A DNA stretch of 64,000 bases, from assembly GCF_011440305.1 (NCBI RefSeq), contig NZ_JAAOIW010000021.1, positions 46,901-110,900 of the forward strand. The letters are read 5' to 3'. The DNA is from Paenibacillus agricola. GTDB taxonomy: Bacteria > Bacillota > Bacilli > Paenibacillales > NBRC-103111. A program made the translations under genes and the position numbers. Of this stretch, positions 45,731-55,110 are shown piece after piece. How positions within the stretch are numbered: position 1 is the stretch's first letter; each line of letters starts with the position of its first letter. Below the pieces are notes generated by a model. It was not told the DNA's origin and searched no databases. It was given only the letters and a program-made list of their open reading frames with translations.

Positions 45731-46357
45731 ATGAATAATACGGTATATCTTTATGTGTTTGACACAATGGCAGACTGGGAAATAGGTTACTTAACTGCCG
45801 AACTGAACTCGGGAAGATATTATAAAAAGGGGCTGGCCCCATCAAAAATAGTTACCGTGGGAATTGAAAAGACTCCTGTAACTACAATGGGCGGATTGAA
45901 AATACTGCCTGACATTAAACTGGATGAGTGCAGCATTGAAAGCACAGATACATTGATTTTACCCGGTGGAGATACATGGACAGAAACAATTCACCAACCC
46001 ATCTTAAAAATCGCCCAGAGGTGTTTAAAGGAAGGTATATTGGTTGCAGCGATTTGTGGTGCTACAATGGGACTTGCCCAGACAGGATTGCTGAATTCAC
46101 GCCCGCATACAAGCAATGATCTGGAATACCTTAAAATGATCTGTCCCACTTACACGGGTAAAGAGTATTACAAAATGGAGTCTGTTGTAACTGATGGAAA
46201 ATTGATCACTGCATCTGGAATAGCTCCGTTGGAATTTTCTGTACACGTCTTGAAAGCTCTGGGCGTGTTTTCTTCACAAACATTAGATGCCTGGTATAGT
46301 CTTAATAAGACTCAAGAATCCAAATATTTCTATGAGTTGATGAATTCAATCCAATAA
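45731..46357 (+). CDS. DJ-1/PfpI family (type 1 glutamine amidotransferase-like) protein
   Basis: A 208-residue protein of the DJ-1/PfpI superfamily: VYLYVFDTMADWEIGYLTAE at the start, DTLILPGGDTWTETIHQP, and the nucleophile elbow VAAICGATMGLAQTG with the catalytic cysteine. Members act as glyoxalases, deglycases or stress chaperones. AAGGAG lies nine bases before ATG. It is the first gene after an operator-type palindrome, so it is probably controlled by the WYL regulator whose remnant precedes it. Confidence 0.85.
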   Translation: MNNTVYLYVFDTMADWEIGYLTAELNSGRYYKKGLAPSKIVTVGIEKTPVTTMGGLKILPDIKLDECSIESTDTLILPGGDTWTETIHQPILKIAQRCLKEGILVAAICGATMGLAQTGLLNSRPHTSNDLEYLKMICPTYTGKEYYKMESVVTDGKLITASGIAPLEFSVHVLKALGVFSSQTLDAWYSLNKTQESKYFYELMNSIQ

Positions 46358-46843
46358 AGGTATAAACATAAAATATATGGGAGTGTCAGGTAAATATACA
46401 AAGAATGGAACACCCAACGGCTGTACATCTATTACCGTATTTATAACAGTGAAGAATCCTTCTGAATGACTAGGATTGAGGATTTGTCAGAAGTGGAAAG
46501 TAGTCGGAGGGTTACTGAATGGGCCAAAAGCTTTGGTGGAGAATAAGTATAAAAAGTGACAATTTGCTGAAGTGATGTAATAGAAATGCTGGTGCCAAAT
46601 AGTTGACGAAAATAGAAACTTCAAAATTTTGAGGTTGAAAAAGCAATCTTTCGAAAATATACCCTGCCGCCAAGGGGCTACAGGTTCTAGCGGCATACTT
46701 ATCACAGCCACAAGGCATGTGGAGTGCTGTGTGTTGGTTGTGAGAAAGTAGAATTATGGAGCCGCATTCACCTGAGTGTAATATCTATTTTTCACATAAT
46801 TACGCAAAGCTCAAATCAGTTTCATTTTCTTGAGAAAAAGAGG
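46358..46843. other. Intergenic region with hairpin and short repeat
   Basis: No intact gene was seen. A hairpin TGCCGC / GCGGCA is centred near 46680. The motif GCATGTGGAGTGC at 46715-46727 recurs at 43979, 48611 and 63745. The open frame 46724-46843 ahead of the regulator shows no conservation. Confidence 0.4.
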
Positions 46844-47815
46844 GTGCTTCCGATAGCGAAATGGGATAACATGCTTTCGATGCTTAGAACCGGAAGGAAG
46901 CTCACCGCCACGCAGATCGCGGACAGTTTGGAGATCAGCGTTCGCACCGTGTACCGATATATCGACGCATTATGCGCCAGTGGTGTGCCGGTCGTCGCGG
47001 AATCGGGCCATGACGGTGGCATTCGTATTCTGGAAAGCTTCAAGGAGACGCCATTGTTCTTCAACTCCGTAGAGGTGAAGGCGCTTGTGGATGCGTTTAA
47101 ATTTGCGCAAGGCGCTGGCTATCCGTATACAGAGGAGCTGGAAAGCGCGCTGAAGAAGGTGGAGAACGGGCTGCACGAAGAGCAGCGCCACGATTTGTCC
47201 TGTCAGTCGAATGGCTTGGATGTGATTTCTCCGTCGCGTCTACCTTCCGTCGTTCCGTTGTTACGTGACCTAGAGCAGGCGGCGAAGGACGGGCTAACGG
47301 TTCACATCACCTATCGCAAAACGAATGCGGAGCAGGACGACGGACGAGAAGTTGATCCGTACGGGTTGGCTTATGACCGAAACGAATGGTACGCTGTCGC
47401 GTTCTGCCATCGGTCGCAGGCGGTGCGGACGTTCCGCGTGGACCGCATCGCGCGGCTGGAGCCGACTGAAGCGCGGTTCGAAAAGCCGGAGCGTTTCTCC
47501 GCGTCCGTCTATTTCCGCGACCAGTCCGAGCGGGAACGGGAGGCAGACGGACCGCTGACGGTCATCCGCATCGAGGGAGAGCCCGACACGCTGAACGCGG
47601 TTTGCCGCCACTGGCATATGCGCCACTATTTGACGGAACGGACCGATCGGGAGGTGCGGTTTCTGCTCGACGTCCCGACGATGAACAAGCACCTTTCGAT
47701 GTATCTAATGACGTTCGGCACAGCCATTCGCATTCGGGAGCCGCTGGAGCTGAAGCGTCGGATCCAGGAAGTGGCATATGGAATCGCAAAACATTACGAC
47801 GAAGATTCCGATTGA
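46844..47815 (+). CDS. YafY-type HTH/WYL transcriptional regulator
   Basis: A protein of about 323 residues. An N-terminal HTH_11 helix-turn-helix (KLTATQIADSLEISVRTVYR then YIDALCASGVPVV) is followed by a WYL domain (YGLAYDRNEWYAVAFCHRSQ, where the usual WYL is altered, and FRVDRIARL) and a C-terminal extension. WYL domains bind small ligands or nucleotides. The GTG at 46844 was chosen because it fits the family's N-terminus; the upstream open frame is not conserved. An operator and a DinB gene follow, a common regulator-target pair. Confidence 0.8.
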   Translation: MLPIAKWDNMLSMLRTGRKLTATQIADSLEISVRTVYRYIDALCASGVPVVAESGHDGGIRILESFKETPLFFNSVEVKALVDAFKFAQGAGYPYTEELESALKKVENGLHEEQRHDLSCQSNGLDVISPSRLPSVVPLLRDLEQAAKDGLTVHITYRKTNAEQDDGREVDPYGLAYDRNEWYAVAFCHRSQAVRTFRVDRIARLEPTEARFEKPERFSASVYFRDQSEREREADGPLTVIRIEGEPDTLNAVCRHWHMRHYLTERTDREVRFLLDVPTMNKHLSMYLMTFGTAIRIREPLELKRRIQEVAYGIAKHYDEDSD

Positions 47816-47821
47816 ACTTCA

Positions 47822-47855
47822 CTGACAACGGTTGTCAGCGAACCTGGTATACGAT
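47822..47855 (+). promoter_or_regulatory. WYL-regulator operator and -10 box for the DinB gene
   Basis: CTGACAAC-G-GTTGTCAG is a perfect 8-bp inverted repeat with one central base, extended outward by CTTCA on the left and CGAA on the right, like the site at 45621. TACGAT (47850-47855) lies 20 bp from its centre, the same geometry as at 45654. Confidence 0.7.
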
Positions 47856-47917
47856 AGAGACAAGGCTGCGGCAGTGGTAGCCAAACGACGACGAATAAAG
47901 GAGAGGTGGATTCTTCC

Positions 47918-48436
47918 ATGCTTCAACACCCGCATCAATTGTACGAATATCATGTTTGGGCAAACGACCGATTATTCGCTCACCTAGAGCAGCTTCCAGA
48001 GGATGTGTTCCATGCGGAAGTGACGAGCGTGTTCCCGTCCGTATCACAAACGTTTGGGCACATGTACTTGTTCGAACAGCTCTATATGTCTGTGCTAGCG
48101 GAAGTTCCGAACAAGGACATTTTTCCGAAGATGCCGGGCTGGACGGAGGAAGCGCAGGGCAGAACCGTTGACGAGATGCGCCGATTTTTCTCAGGCGTCG
48201 CCGAACAGTTCCGTGATTTGCTGGGGCGTACGCCTGACCCGGACAAGGCAATGACGATTGAGCATCCGAAGTACGGCCGTCTTGATACGCATTTCTCCGA
48301 CATCCTGCGACATGTGGTCAACCACGGGACGTATCACAGGGGCAATGTGACCGCGATGCTGAGGCAGCAAGGATATGCCGGGGTCCCGACCGATTATATA
48401 TTTTATTTGATGGAACGGCAGGTAGGTCAGCGGTAA
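47918..48436 (+). CDS. DinB family protein
   Basis: A 172-residue four-helix-bundle protein. The DinB/YfiT metal ligands are visible as His in SVSQTFGHMYLFEQL and two His in ILRHVVNHGTYHRGNVTAML. Such proteins are probably metal-dependent thiol or glutathione/bacillithiol transferases, often damage- or stress-inducible. The ATG at 47918 follows GGAGAGGTGG. It is preceded by a WYL-type operator and followed by a strong terminator, so it is a single-gene unit. Confidence 0.88.
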   Translation: MLQHPHQLYEYHVWANDRLFAHLEQLPEDVFHAEVTSVFPSVSQTFGHMYLFEQLYMSVLAEVPNKDIFPKMPGWTEEAQGRTVDEMRRFFSGVAEQFRDLLGRTPDPDKAMTIEHPKYGRLDTHFSDILRHVVNHGTYHRGNVTAMLRQQGYAGVPTDYIFYLMERQVGQR

Positions 48437-48459
48437 ATATTGAATATTCTAAGGCAGTG

Positions 48460-48488
48460 AAAGGCACCCAACTCGGGTGCCTTTCGAT
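48460..48488 (+). terminator. Terminator after the DinB gene
   Basis: AAAGGCACCC / GGGTGCCTTT is a perfect 10-bp stem with a 5-nt loop; only a few T residues follow. Confidence 0.8.
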
Positions 48489-48864
48489 TTCGCTCTATAG
48501 ATGATACGGTGAACCATATTACAAATAGTAGTAAGGCAGAGAATCGAGTTGAAGGTTGAGGCTGTGATACTAAATCTGCAGATGGTGGCTGGGCTTAAAT
48601 AGCACTCTGCACATGTGGAGTGCGTGGTAAGGATATATCAACACTCTTTACTGCATTTCTCACTAGTCACTGTAAAACCTTTTGAATTAGGTCTTCAGCA
48701 TTATGCAAATGATTTAATATGAAATAATACGATTCCGCTAATAGCTTGTCAATATTTAATTATTAATGGCGGATTCATGAGGTGGTAAACTTAAAAAAGT
48801 GCATGGGAAAGAGCCGTCCCACATAGCACGGAAATGTATTCCATATACTTCCATTTTATGCTGT
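48489..48864. other. Intergenic region left of the IS110 element
   Basis: No gene was seen. GCACTC-TGCACATGTG-GAGTGC (48602-48623) is a 6-bp inverted repeat holding the recurring CATGTGGAGTGC motif. The left boundary of the IS110 element probably lies between about 48780 and 48864 but cannot be fixed by eye. Confidence 0.35.
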
Positions 48865-50067
48865 TTACTCTAAACGGAACGCTTCCTTAGTAGTCAAGAT
48901 GGCAAAAATCCAGTGGATGAGTTTATTCACACAAGCAATTATCGCTACTTTGAACAGCTTTCCTTCAGCGCGCTTCTTATCATAATAAGCTCTTAGTTTT
49001 TTATTTCTATTACTACGAATACCACATCGAACAGCTTGATATAAGGCAGTACGAAGCCTCCGGGAACCGTGCTTAGTTATTTTATTTATGGTTGCTGTAA
49101 ACTTGCCTGAAGAAAAAACACTTGGATCTATACCAGCAAAAGCAACAAGTTTCTTTGCGTGATTGAACCGATCGATTTCCCCGATCTCAGCTAAAATTGT
49201 TGCAGCAATTTTAGTGCCAATTCCGGGTATCGATTGGATTAAATCATATTCAAGTAACGCTTCAGCTAGGGCCTCTATCGATTTATTAAGGTCTGCTAGA
49301 TGGTCCTGGTATTGAAGAAGCAATTTGATGAGCAGCTGCATGGAGATCAAATGACTTGGAAAAGCCGTCTCCTTAAAGGGATTTCGCTTTGCTGCTGCTA
49401 CTAAGATTTGAGCGCGCTCTAGACACCATAAAGCCGATTTGCCACGTCCTGTAAGGCGTTGGATTGTTGCTGAAATCTCCTTCTCATCCAGTTCCAGAAC
49501 CTCTCTAGACGTCGGGTGTAAGGCCAGAACTCGAAGGGAAACCTTTGAATAAAGGTCACCAAACACGCCATGATATTCAGGAAAAACTTGATCCAGAATA
49601 GCCTGAAACTGTAGTTTTACTTGGACATACATACCCGTTAAAGATTCATGTTGGCGTGTCAGATAGCGTAAGTTCATGAGATGCTGACCCCGTTTTTTGT
49701 AGGGTTCAAACTCTTCTTTATAAAACAACGCTCCTAAAAGATGGGCATCAGCGGCATCCGTCTTCAATCGTCGCAAATTGGTTTTCTTGGCGTTATGTGA
49801 GATTAAAGGATTAATGACGATATTCAGATACTGATGCTCATCTAGAAACTGAACAACTGGGCTATGATAGTGGCCTGTTGCTTCCATCACAATGGAGGGA
49901 CGCATTCCTGCAGCTGATTCCACCCCTCTCATGTAATTCAGAAAAGACGCTAATCCTTCAAGATCATGCTTAAACCTAAAGATTTTTCCATAAGGTACTC
50001 CACGATCTAAAAATGCTTGTGCATGGCTTTCTCCCTTGGATACATCCAAACCAATAACTGGATTCAT
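48865..50067 (-). CDS. IS110-family transposase (DEDD), intact
   Basis: A 400-residue transposase. The N-terminal RuvC-like domain starts NPVIGLDVSKGESHAQ (first Asp), followed by IVMEATGHYHSPVV (Glu) and LKTDAADAHLLG (DxxD). The C-terminal transposase_20 domain has LIQSIPGIGTKIAATILAEI and FAGIDPSVFSSGKF, with the conserved serine. IS110 recombinases insert without terminal repeats, guided by a bridge RNA made from the element's noncoding end. An AGGAGTG site precedes the ATG. It is probably active. Confidence 0.92.
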   Translation of the reverse strand: MNPVIGLDVSKGESHAQAFLDRGVPYGKIFRFKHDLEGLASFLNYMRGVESAAGMRPSIVMEATGHYHSPVVQFLDEHQYLNIVINPLISHNAKKTNLRRLKTDAADAHLLGALFYKEEFEPYKKRGQHLMNLRYLTRQHESLTGMYVQVKLQFQAILDQVFPEYHGVFGDLYSKVSLRVLALHPTSREVLELDEKEISATIQRLTGRGKSALWCLERAQILVAAAKRNPFKETAFPSHLISMQLLIKLLLQYQDHLADLNKSIEALAEALLEYDLIQSIPGIGTKIAATILAEIGEIDRFNHAKKLVAFAGIDPSVFSSGKFTATINKITKHGSRRLRTALYQAVRCGIRSNRNKKLRAYYDKKRAEGKLFKVAIIACVNKLIHWIFAILTTKEAFRLE

Positions 50068-50301
50068 GACATCACTCCTGTAGTATTTTCACCAGCAACC
50101 TCTAACCTTCTTGTCTTCCACACTATCGCATGTGATACGGGATTCATGTCCCAACCAGCCTAACCATGGTTGAACAAGTAGGGGGGATGAACTGAATAGC
50201 TCTCGGGATCCAAGTCCCACGGGCAGAAACGTTCGATCCCCGGCTACCGCTATCTTACGACCTTACAAAAAAGAGGTCGACCAGAAAGATCTGGTGACCT
50301 C
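50068..50301 (-). ncRNA. IS110 noncoding end, candidate bridge RNA region
   Basis: The 230 bp upstream of the IS110 transposase hold no gene but strong secondary structure, including a hairpin GAGGTC-G-ACCAGA / TCTGGT-G-ACCTC at 50273-50301. In IS110 elements this region encodes the bridge RNA with target- and donor-binding loops. The exact ends and loops cannot be read by eye; the call is from position and family knowledge. Confidence 0.4.
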
Positions 50302-50426
50302 ATAATACGATCGGGCAGCATAGCGTAACAGCATTTAGGTTTAGAAAAATACAATAATTAAGAAATCGCTTATGTTATAATGTCTATGAAAGTTAAAAAT
50401 CATATTATCTGTATGGAGGATATGGG

Positions 50427-50861
50427 ATGAATAACAAGGAAAGAAGCGGATTTCGGCGACTGGACTGGCCCTACCACTATGTGGCGGCGCCGCTGGCGAT
50501 TGTTGTTCTCGTATTCTCGGTCATAGAGCTGTTCCGAGGTCTGGGACAGGAGGAGCTATCGCGACTGGACTGGCTGCTTTTCATTCTAGCAGTATGTCTC
50601 GCATTCGCCGTTGCGCGCATCCGCCTATACGCAACGAAGACACAGGACCGCATCGTCCGGATGGAGGAGAACTTCCGTCATTACCGGCTGACAGGGCGAA
50701 CGCTGGATCCGCGCATTACGGTATCCCAGATTATCTCCTTGCGTTACGCCGGCGACGATGAATTTCCGTCCTTATGCGACCGAGCTGTGACCGAGCGAAT
50801 GAGCCGTAAAGCGATCCGTTCGGCGATTAAGGACTGGCGCCCCGACATGATGCGGATTTAA
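50427..50861 (+). CDS. DUF6526 family membrane protein
   Basis: A 144-residue protein with two N-terminal membrane helices (YHYVAAPLAIVVLVFSVIEL; LDWLLFILAVCLAFAVARIR) and a basic cytoplasmic tail (MEENFRHYRLTGRTLDPRIT; AIRSAIKDWRPDMMRI). It matches recalled features of DUF6526, whose function is unknown. GGAGG precedes ATG. The GC content is higher than in the neighbouring IS and repeat DNA. Confidence 0.75.
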   Translation: MNNKERSGFRRLDWPYHYVAAPLAIVVLVFSVIELFRGLGQEELSRLDWLLFILAVCLAFAVARIRLYATKTQDRIVRMEENFRHYRLTGRTLDPRITVSQIISLRYAGDDEFPSLCDRAVTERMSRKAIRSAIKDWRPDMMRI

Positions 50862-51161
50862 TGACAAAAGTATCTATAGTGACAGATTATTGATTTTGTT
50901 AAGTTAATGGGTAACGAGAGTTGAGTAATTGTTACATGATTGAAATCTTATTTTCATCTGGCATTAATCATTTAAGATTATGATAAAAGTCGACCCCCTT
51001 TAAAATATAAACTTAGACCCTCAGCCCGTTGCTGTAGGTCTCTTTTTGCTATTAAACTAAATGGGCAAGATTGTGGAACAAAATGGAAGGATTTCTCTAT
51101 ATATTGTCTAATACTTAGTAGATATGGGTATTAATTCCAAGTGGAAAAGAGGAAGATCTGA
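50862..51161. other. Intergenic region with terminator
   Basis: No gene was seen. A hairpin AGACC / GGTCT (51015-51041) followed by CTTTTT looks like a terminator. A dispersed-repeat-like GGGTAACGAGAGTTGAG lies near 50910. Confidence 0.4.
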
Positions 51162-51559
51162 ATGAAATTTGAAAATCAGAATCTCAGCAATTCAAACTTC
51201 AATTGTTGCGATCTTAGTGGAACGGAAATTCAATGTTGCAATGTTAGTGGGTTGAAAATGAATGATGTAAATTTGGACTCAAAATCTCCAATGCTAATTT
51301 AAGCGAATTGAGCATTGATGGAGCTCAATGGGGAGGGGCACATTTTCAATACATTGGATACGGTAATCAAAGCCAACCTGATGTAGAACATAACAAAGAG
51401 TCTGTGCGGTTTTCAAACTGTAATTTTCAAAATGGTCTGATTACAGGTTGTAATTTATCTAATGCTAATTTGGAAAACTGCGACATTTCAGGACTGGTCA
51501 TAAACGGAATCAACATCGAGAACTTAATTAAGCAATATCAACCTATCGAACAAAAATAA
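51162..51559 (+). pseudogene. Pentapeptide-repeat protein, frameshifted
   Basis: The first frame from ATG 51162 encodes pentapeptide-type units (ENQNLSNSNFNCCDLSGTEI, CNVSGLKMNDVNL) and ends early at 51301. A one-base shift near 51277 (ACTCAAAATC) continues as LKISNANLSELSIDG and later NCNFQNGLITGCNLSNANLE then NCDISG. The joined protein would have about 130 residues and fold as a right-handed beta helix, seen in DNA-gyrase-protecting and other proteins. The break may be a sequencing error. Confidence 0.65.
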
Positions 51560-51576
51560 CAAGTCTACTTGTTGAA

Positions 51577-51650
51577 CTATCGGAGACGATAACGACATGA
51601 CAGCAGGCTGCCGATGATGTCGGCAGTTTGTTAAACTATCGGGCAGGAGA
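51577..51650. repeat. Dispersed intergenic repeat with internal hairpin
   Basis: It starts AACTATCGGAGACGATAACG and ends AACTATCGGGCAGG, with the hairpin CTGCCGA / TCGGCAG between. It belongs with the TAACGGGCAG-type units seen at other sites. Confidence 0.5.
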
Positions 51651-51724
51651 GTTGAGAAAATTAAAGGAAGGAAGTGAAGAATATGGAATATCATAGATAG
51701 ATAAAATGCGATTGGGGGACAAAC

Positions 51725-52633
51725 ATGCAAGAAGTTATCTCGGCAATTAAGAAGTCAGGTGTTCCATTTACACCAAATACACCATTACATACTTATACAA
51801 CATGGAAAATCGGTGGTCCTTTTGACTTAGTGGTCCTTCCCCGTTCTGTAGAAGAAATTTCAGCATGTACCCGCATTTTTAATTCAGCAGGAATACCATC
51901 GATGATAATCGGCAAAGGATCCAATATGTTGGTTTCTGATGAAGGATTTCATGGGGCGGTTTTACGTCTTTCAGGAGCATTTGATACCGTTTCCTTTCGA
52001 GATGATGGTGTTATTGCTGGGGCAGGTTTTTCACTAATAACATTGTCACTTCAGGCAGTCGAATACGGTTTTACAGGGTTAGAATTTGCTGGAGGAATCC
52101 CTGGGACTGTTGGCGGCGCGGTTTGTATGAATGCTGGGGCTCATGGCTCCGACATTTCCCAGACATTGTCACGAGTGCTGATAATGAATGAGACAGGGGG
52201 ACTCAAAACGTTAGAGGCTAAAGACCTTATCTTTGGCTACCGCAATTCGGTGATACAACATAAACCATGGGTTTTATTGGAGGCTACATTTTCCCTTTTA
52301 CAAGGTGACCGCAACGCTATTGTGGAAAGGACAAAGTTGTTTAAAGAAAAGCGTATGCGGACCCAGCCTCTTAAACAACCCTCATGCGGTAGTGTGTTTC
52401 GAAATCCGTTACCTTTATTTGCTGCTGAGGTGATTGAATCTTGTGGATTAAAGAGTATCGGCGGGGCGAAATTTTCTGAAATACATTCAAACTTCATTGT
52501 GAATACAGGAGAGGCTACCGCCAAAGACGTATTGGCGCTAATTGAACTTGCTGAAGAACGCGCAAAGCAAGAACATAGTGTTACCCTTGTGAGGGAAGTT
52601 CAGTTTGTGGGATTCAACGAACGGGTACTATAG
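51725..52633 (+). CDS. murB: UDP-N-acetylenolpyruvoylglucosamine reductase (MurB)
   Basis: A 302-residue FAD-dependent reductase of peptidoglycan precursor synthesis (type IIb-like). Recognised are the FAD-binding region IIGKGSNMLVSDEGFHGAVL, the block LEFAGGIPGTVGGAVCMNAG, FGYRNSVI (catalytic Arg) and PSCGSVFRNP (catalytic Ser). It reduces the enolpyruvyl group to form UDP-MurNAc in the cytoplasm. It stands alone, not in a mur or dcw cluster, so it may be a second copy. The start follows a GGGGG tract. Confidence 0.93.
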   Translation: MQEVISAIKKSGVPFTPNTPLHTYTTWKIGGPFDLVVLPRSVEEISACTRIFNSAGIPSMIIGKGSNMLVSDEGFHGAVLRLSGAFDTVSFRDDGVIAGAGFSLITLSLQAVEYGFTGLEFAGGIPGTVGGAVCMNAGAHGSDISQTLSRVLIMNETGGLKTLEAKDLIFGYRNSVIQHKPWVLLEATFSLLQGDRNAIVERTKLFKEKRMRTQPLKQPSCGSVFRNPLPLFAAEVIESCGLKSIGGAKFSEIHSNFIVNTGEATAKDVLALIELAEERAKQEHSVTLVREVQFVGFNERVL

Positions 52634-52774
52634 TTGAACAAACCATAAAAGGCTGCCACGTGGTTTTTAGTTAACGGGCAGATAGTTAAAAGTCTTAATA
52701 CTGAAAAAGGATCTATTCATAAATGTCGCGAATTGTATTATTTTGGTATTATACAATAGGAAAAGAGTGGTTGA

Positions 52775-53413
52775 ATGGGCTCTCGTATGATGCACTTGTT
52801 GATTGCCGATCGCGTTTCAACGAACAGAGGTCGTATGTTATTAGGTTCTATTGCTCCAGATGGTGATGAAATTAAGGGGGAAACGCACTTTAAGGGGACT
52901 AGGTATACGTTATCCGACGGCGCTCCATCTGAGTATGGACGATTTATTGCAAAATACCATGAGAAGTTCACTGATCCATATTATATTGGATACTTAACAC
53001 ATTTGGTTGCAGATGATATGTGGGCAACATTTATGTATTATAGCGGATTGAAGGATAGATTAAGAAATGAACCGAATTTTTATAAAGAATTGCACAAAGA
53101 TTTTTATTTATGTAATGCAAAATTAGCAGAGAAATACGTTTCCGATGGTCTTTATGAAGCTTTGAACTTAAGTGATGACGTACCCAAATTAACGGAGATT
53201 GATAAAGAATCAGTTATGCGAATAAAACATCAAGCGTTAGGAGATTTCAAGTATCCTTCAGAAAATATTAGTGAACCTTTAACTATTGTTACTGTGGATG
53301 GTATTTGTGCTTACATTGAACGAGCTGCACGGAGGTCATTAGATGTTTGTTATCCTTGGTTAAAAACAATTTCTAATGTTAAGTCCGTCATTCTGATCCC
53401 AGTTTATTTCTAA
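52775..53413 (+). CDS. Zinc-dependent phospholipase C-like protein
   Basis: A 212-residue protein with the pattern of the bacterial Zn-dependent phospholipase C/S1-P1 nuclease fold: MGSRMMHLLIADRV, MLLGSIAPDGDEIKGETHF and YYIGYLTHLVADDMW, giving His and Asp metal ligands. There is no signal peptide, so it is probably cytoplasmic, and the substrate is unknown. The last residues (ILIPVYF) are hydrophobic. Array C follows about 180 bp downstream. Confidence 0.75.
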   Translation: MGSRMMHLLIADRVSTNRGRMLLGSIAPDGDEIKGETHFKGTRYTLSDGAPSEYGRFIAKYHEKFTDPYYIGYLTHLVADDMWATFMYYSGLKDRLRNEPNFYKELHKDFYLCNAKLAEKYVSDGLYEALNLSDDVPKLTEIDKESVMRIKHQALGDFKYPSENISEPLTIVTVDGICAYIERAARRSLDVCYPWLKTISNVKSVILIPVYF

Positions 53414-53591
53414 TCCTAATGCGATTGCGTTATTCCAAGTCATTGGAAAATAAGTTATATCTTCATAAAGAAACAACGGATATTGGTTGTGGACATTATC
53501 AAGAGGGGAGCCTTTACTGTGATAGGAAAAGCCGGAGAGGTAATTCCGTAACGGAGATTAGAGATTCTTGTCCTCCGACATATTTGTCGGA

Positions 53592-53723
53592 CGACACAAA
53601 CTTTATCCCATAAAACTCCTTATTTTAGGGAGTTTTTTTAGTTATCGGATCAAGTTTATGTCGTTACCCCGCGACGCAAACCTGATCCGATTCTCGGTTG
53701 GCGACACAAACATTGTCCCATTA
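53592..53723. repeat. Transposon-end-like repeat array C
   Basis: Four units with core GCGACACAAAC: direct at 53592, inverted at 53644-53664, direct at 53671 and 53701 (30 bp apart). A hairpin with a T-run (AAACTCC / GGAGTTT) lies between the first and second. It is the same sequence family as array D at 63355. A CCGACA / TGTCGG hairpin lies just before it (53575-53590). Confidence 0.65.
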
Positions 53724-53892
53724 CCGACTAATCAATCAGGAACGACAACCCGAAGTAAGAGTTTTAACGGCGTGGTGCTAAGCTACCATGAAAATTAACT
53801 TCCGGTTACATCGTAAAAAGACAATACTGAAGAAGACGCGGCTCATTCATTTTTTTAAAATGTGAAGCGCCTAGGATATTGAGATCGGTAGA

Positions 53893-55110
53893 TCAGGATA
53901 CTTCTGAAATGCTTACGTTATAACCTAAGCTTTCTAGTCTTCGAACTGAATTTCGCACAATCGATGCTTGTTTTTGTTTATCAAAAAAGTCTTCCCCTAA
54001 ATCTACATACATCTCTTTTCGTGTTAAAAGATAATAAGCAATTCTTAGCATGGCGTGCGCGACGACGATACCCGCTCTTTTTTTACCCTTTCGTGCCGCT
54101 GTACGTCTATACATGGCTCCCAGATAATTTTTAGAGGCACCTACGGAATATGCGGCTTCCGTTAAGGCAGATTTTAAATATTTGTTTCCTTTTTTCCCTT
54201 TTGAAGATTTCCGTTTGCCTGCACTTTCATTATGCCCTGGCACGAGTGCTGCCCAAGAACATAATCGAGCTGCACTTTGAAACTGATTACCCACATCGGT
54301 TCCGATTTCAGCTAAGATTTGTTCAGCCATACGAGTGGCAATCCCCGGTATAGAATCTAATCGTTCAATATCTTCTTGATCCGAGCTGACTCTCTGGGCA
54401 ACCTCTTGGTCGAGAGCTTCAATTTGTTCGGTTAGAAAGTCAATGTGTAGTAGAATGGTTTTGAGCATCATGCGTTGATGGGGATTGACATAGCCTCTAA
54501 GAGCGAGCTCAAGTTGTTCCTTCTTCTTTTTCATGGATCGCCGAGCGAAGTTTGCTAAGGTCTGTGGATCATCTTCACCGTCTGCGATGGCGTGAAGCAT
54601 ATCCTTAGAGGAGACACCCATAATATCTGAAACGACAGAGCTGAGCTTGATGTTGGCTCCTTCTAAAACCTTTTGAATCCGGTTATGTTGTCGGGCTCGC
54701 TCTTCAATGATACTACGGCGGTACCGAACAAGTTCCCGTAGTTCCCGTTGATTTCGGTTTGGAATGAAACTTGCTTTCAAAAGTCCATGACGAAGAAGTT
54801 GGCAAATCCATTCCGCATCTTTGACATCGGTTTTACGTCATGGGAGAGCCTTCATATGCTGGGCATTCACCACTAAAAATTCAATATCTTCAGCTTCAAG
54901 CAGGTTAACAATAGGTTTCCAAAATACCCCTGTACTTTCCATCGCTACGTGGGTACATCCCTGCTGTTTAATCCAGTCGATTAACTGTAAGAGAAAGACC
55001 GTTTTCGTGGAAAACGTTTGAATCTCCTTTCCATTAGGTGTCAGTATACACGCAGTAATGGATTTCTTATGAATATCCATGCCACATGCGCGTTCAATGA
55101 GAATATCCAT
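53893..55110 (-). pseudogene. IS110-family transposase with in-frame TGA
   Basis: One continuous frame of about 405 codons on the minus strand, interrupted by a single TGA at 54838-54840 where the family usually has Gly (HMKALP-stop-RKTDVKDAEW). The N-terminal part starts ERACGMDIHKKSITACIL; the C-terminal part has RLDSIPGIATRMAEQILAEI and LVPGHNESAGKRKSSKGKKG. No frameshift is needed. It is a different IS110 subgroup from the copy at 48865. The nonsense codon probably inactivates it. Confidence 0.85.

Noticed and set aside
47294..47692. Minus-strand frame of 132 codons inside the WYL regulator
   Set aside because: It lies opposite a well-conserved gene in GC-rich DNA, which often yields long antisense frames.
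54838..54840. Frameshift splitting the second IS110 transposase
   Set aside because: Reading through the gap shows the same frame continues (RKTDVKDAEW); only one TGA codon interrupts it.
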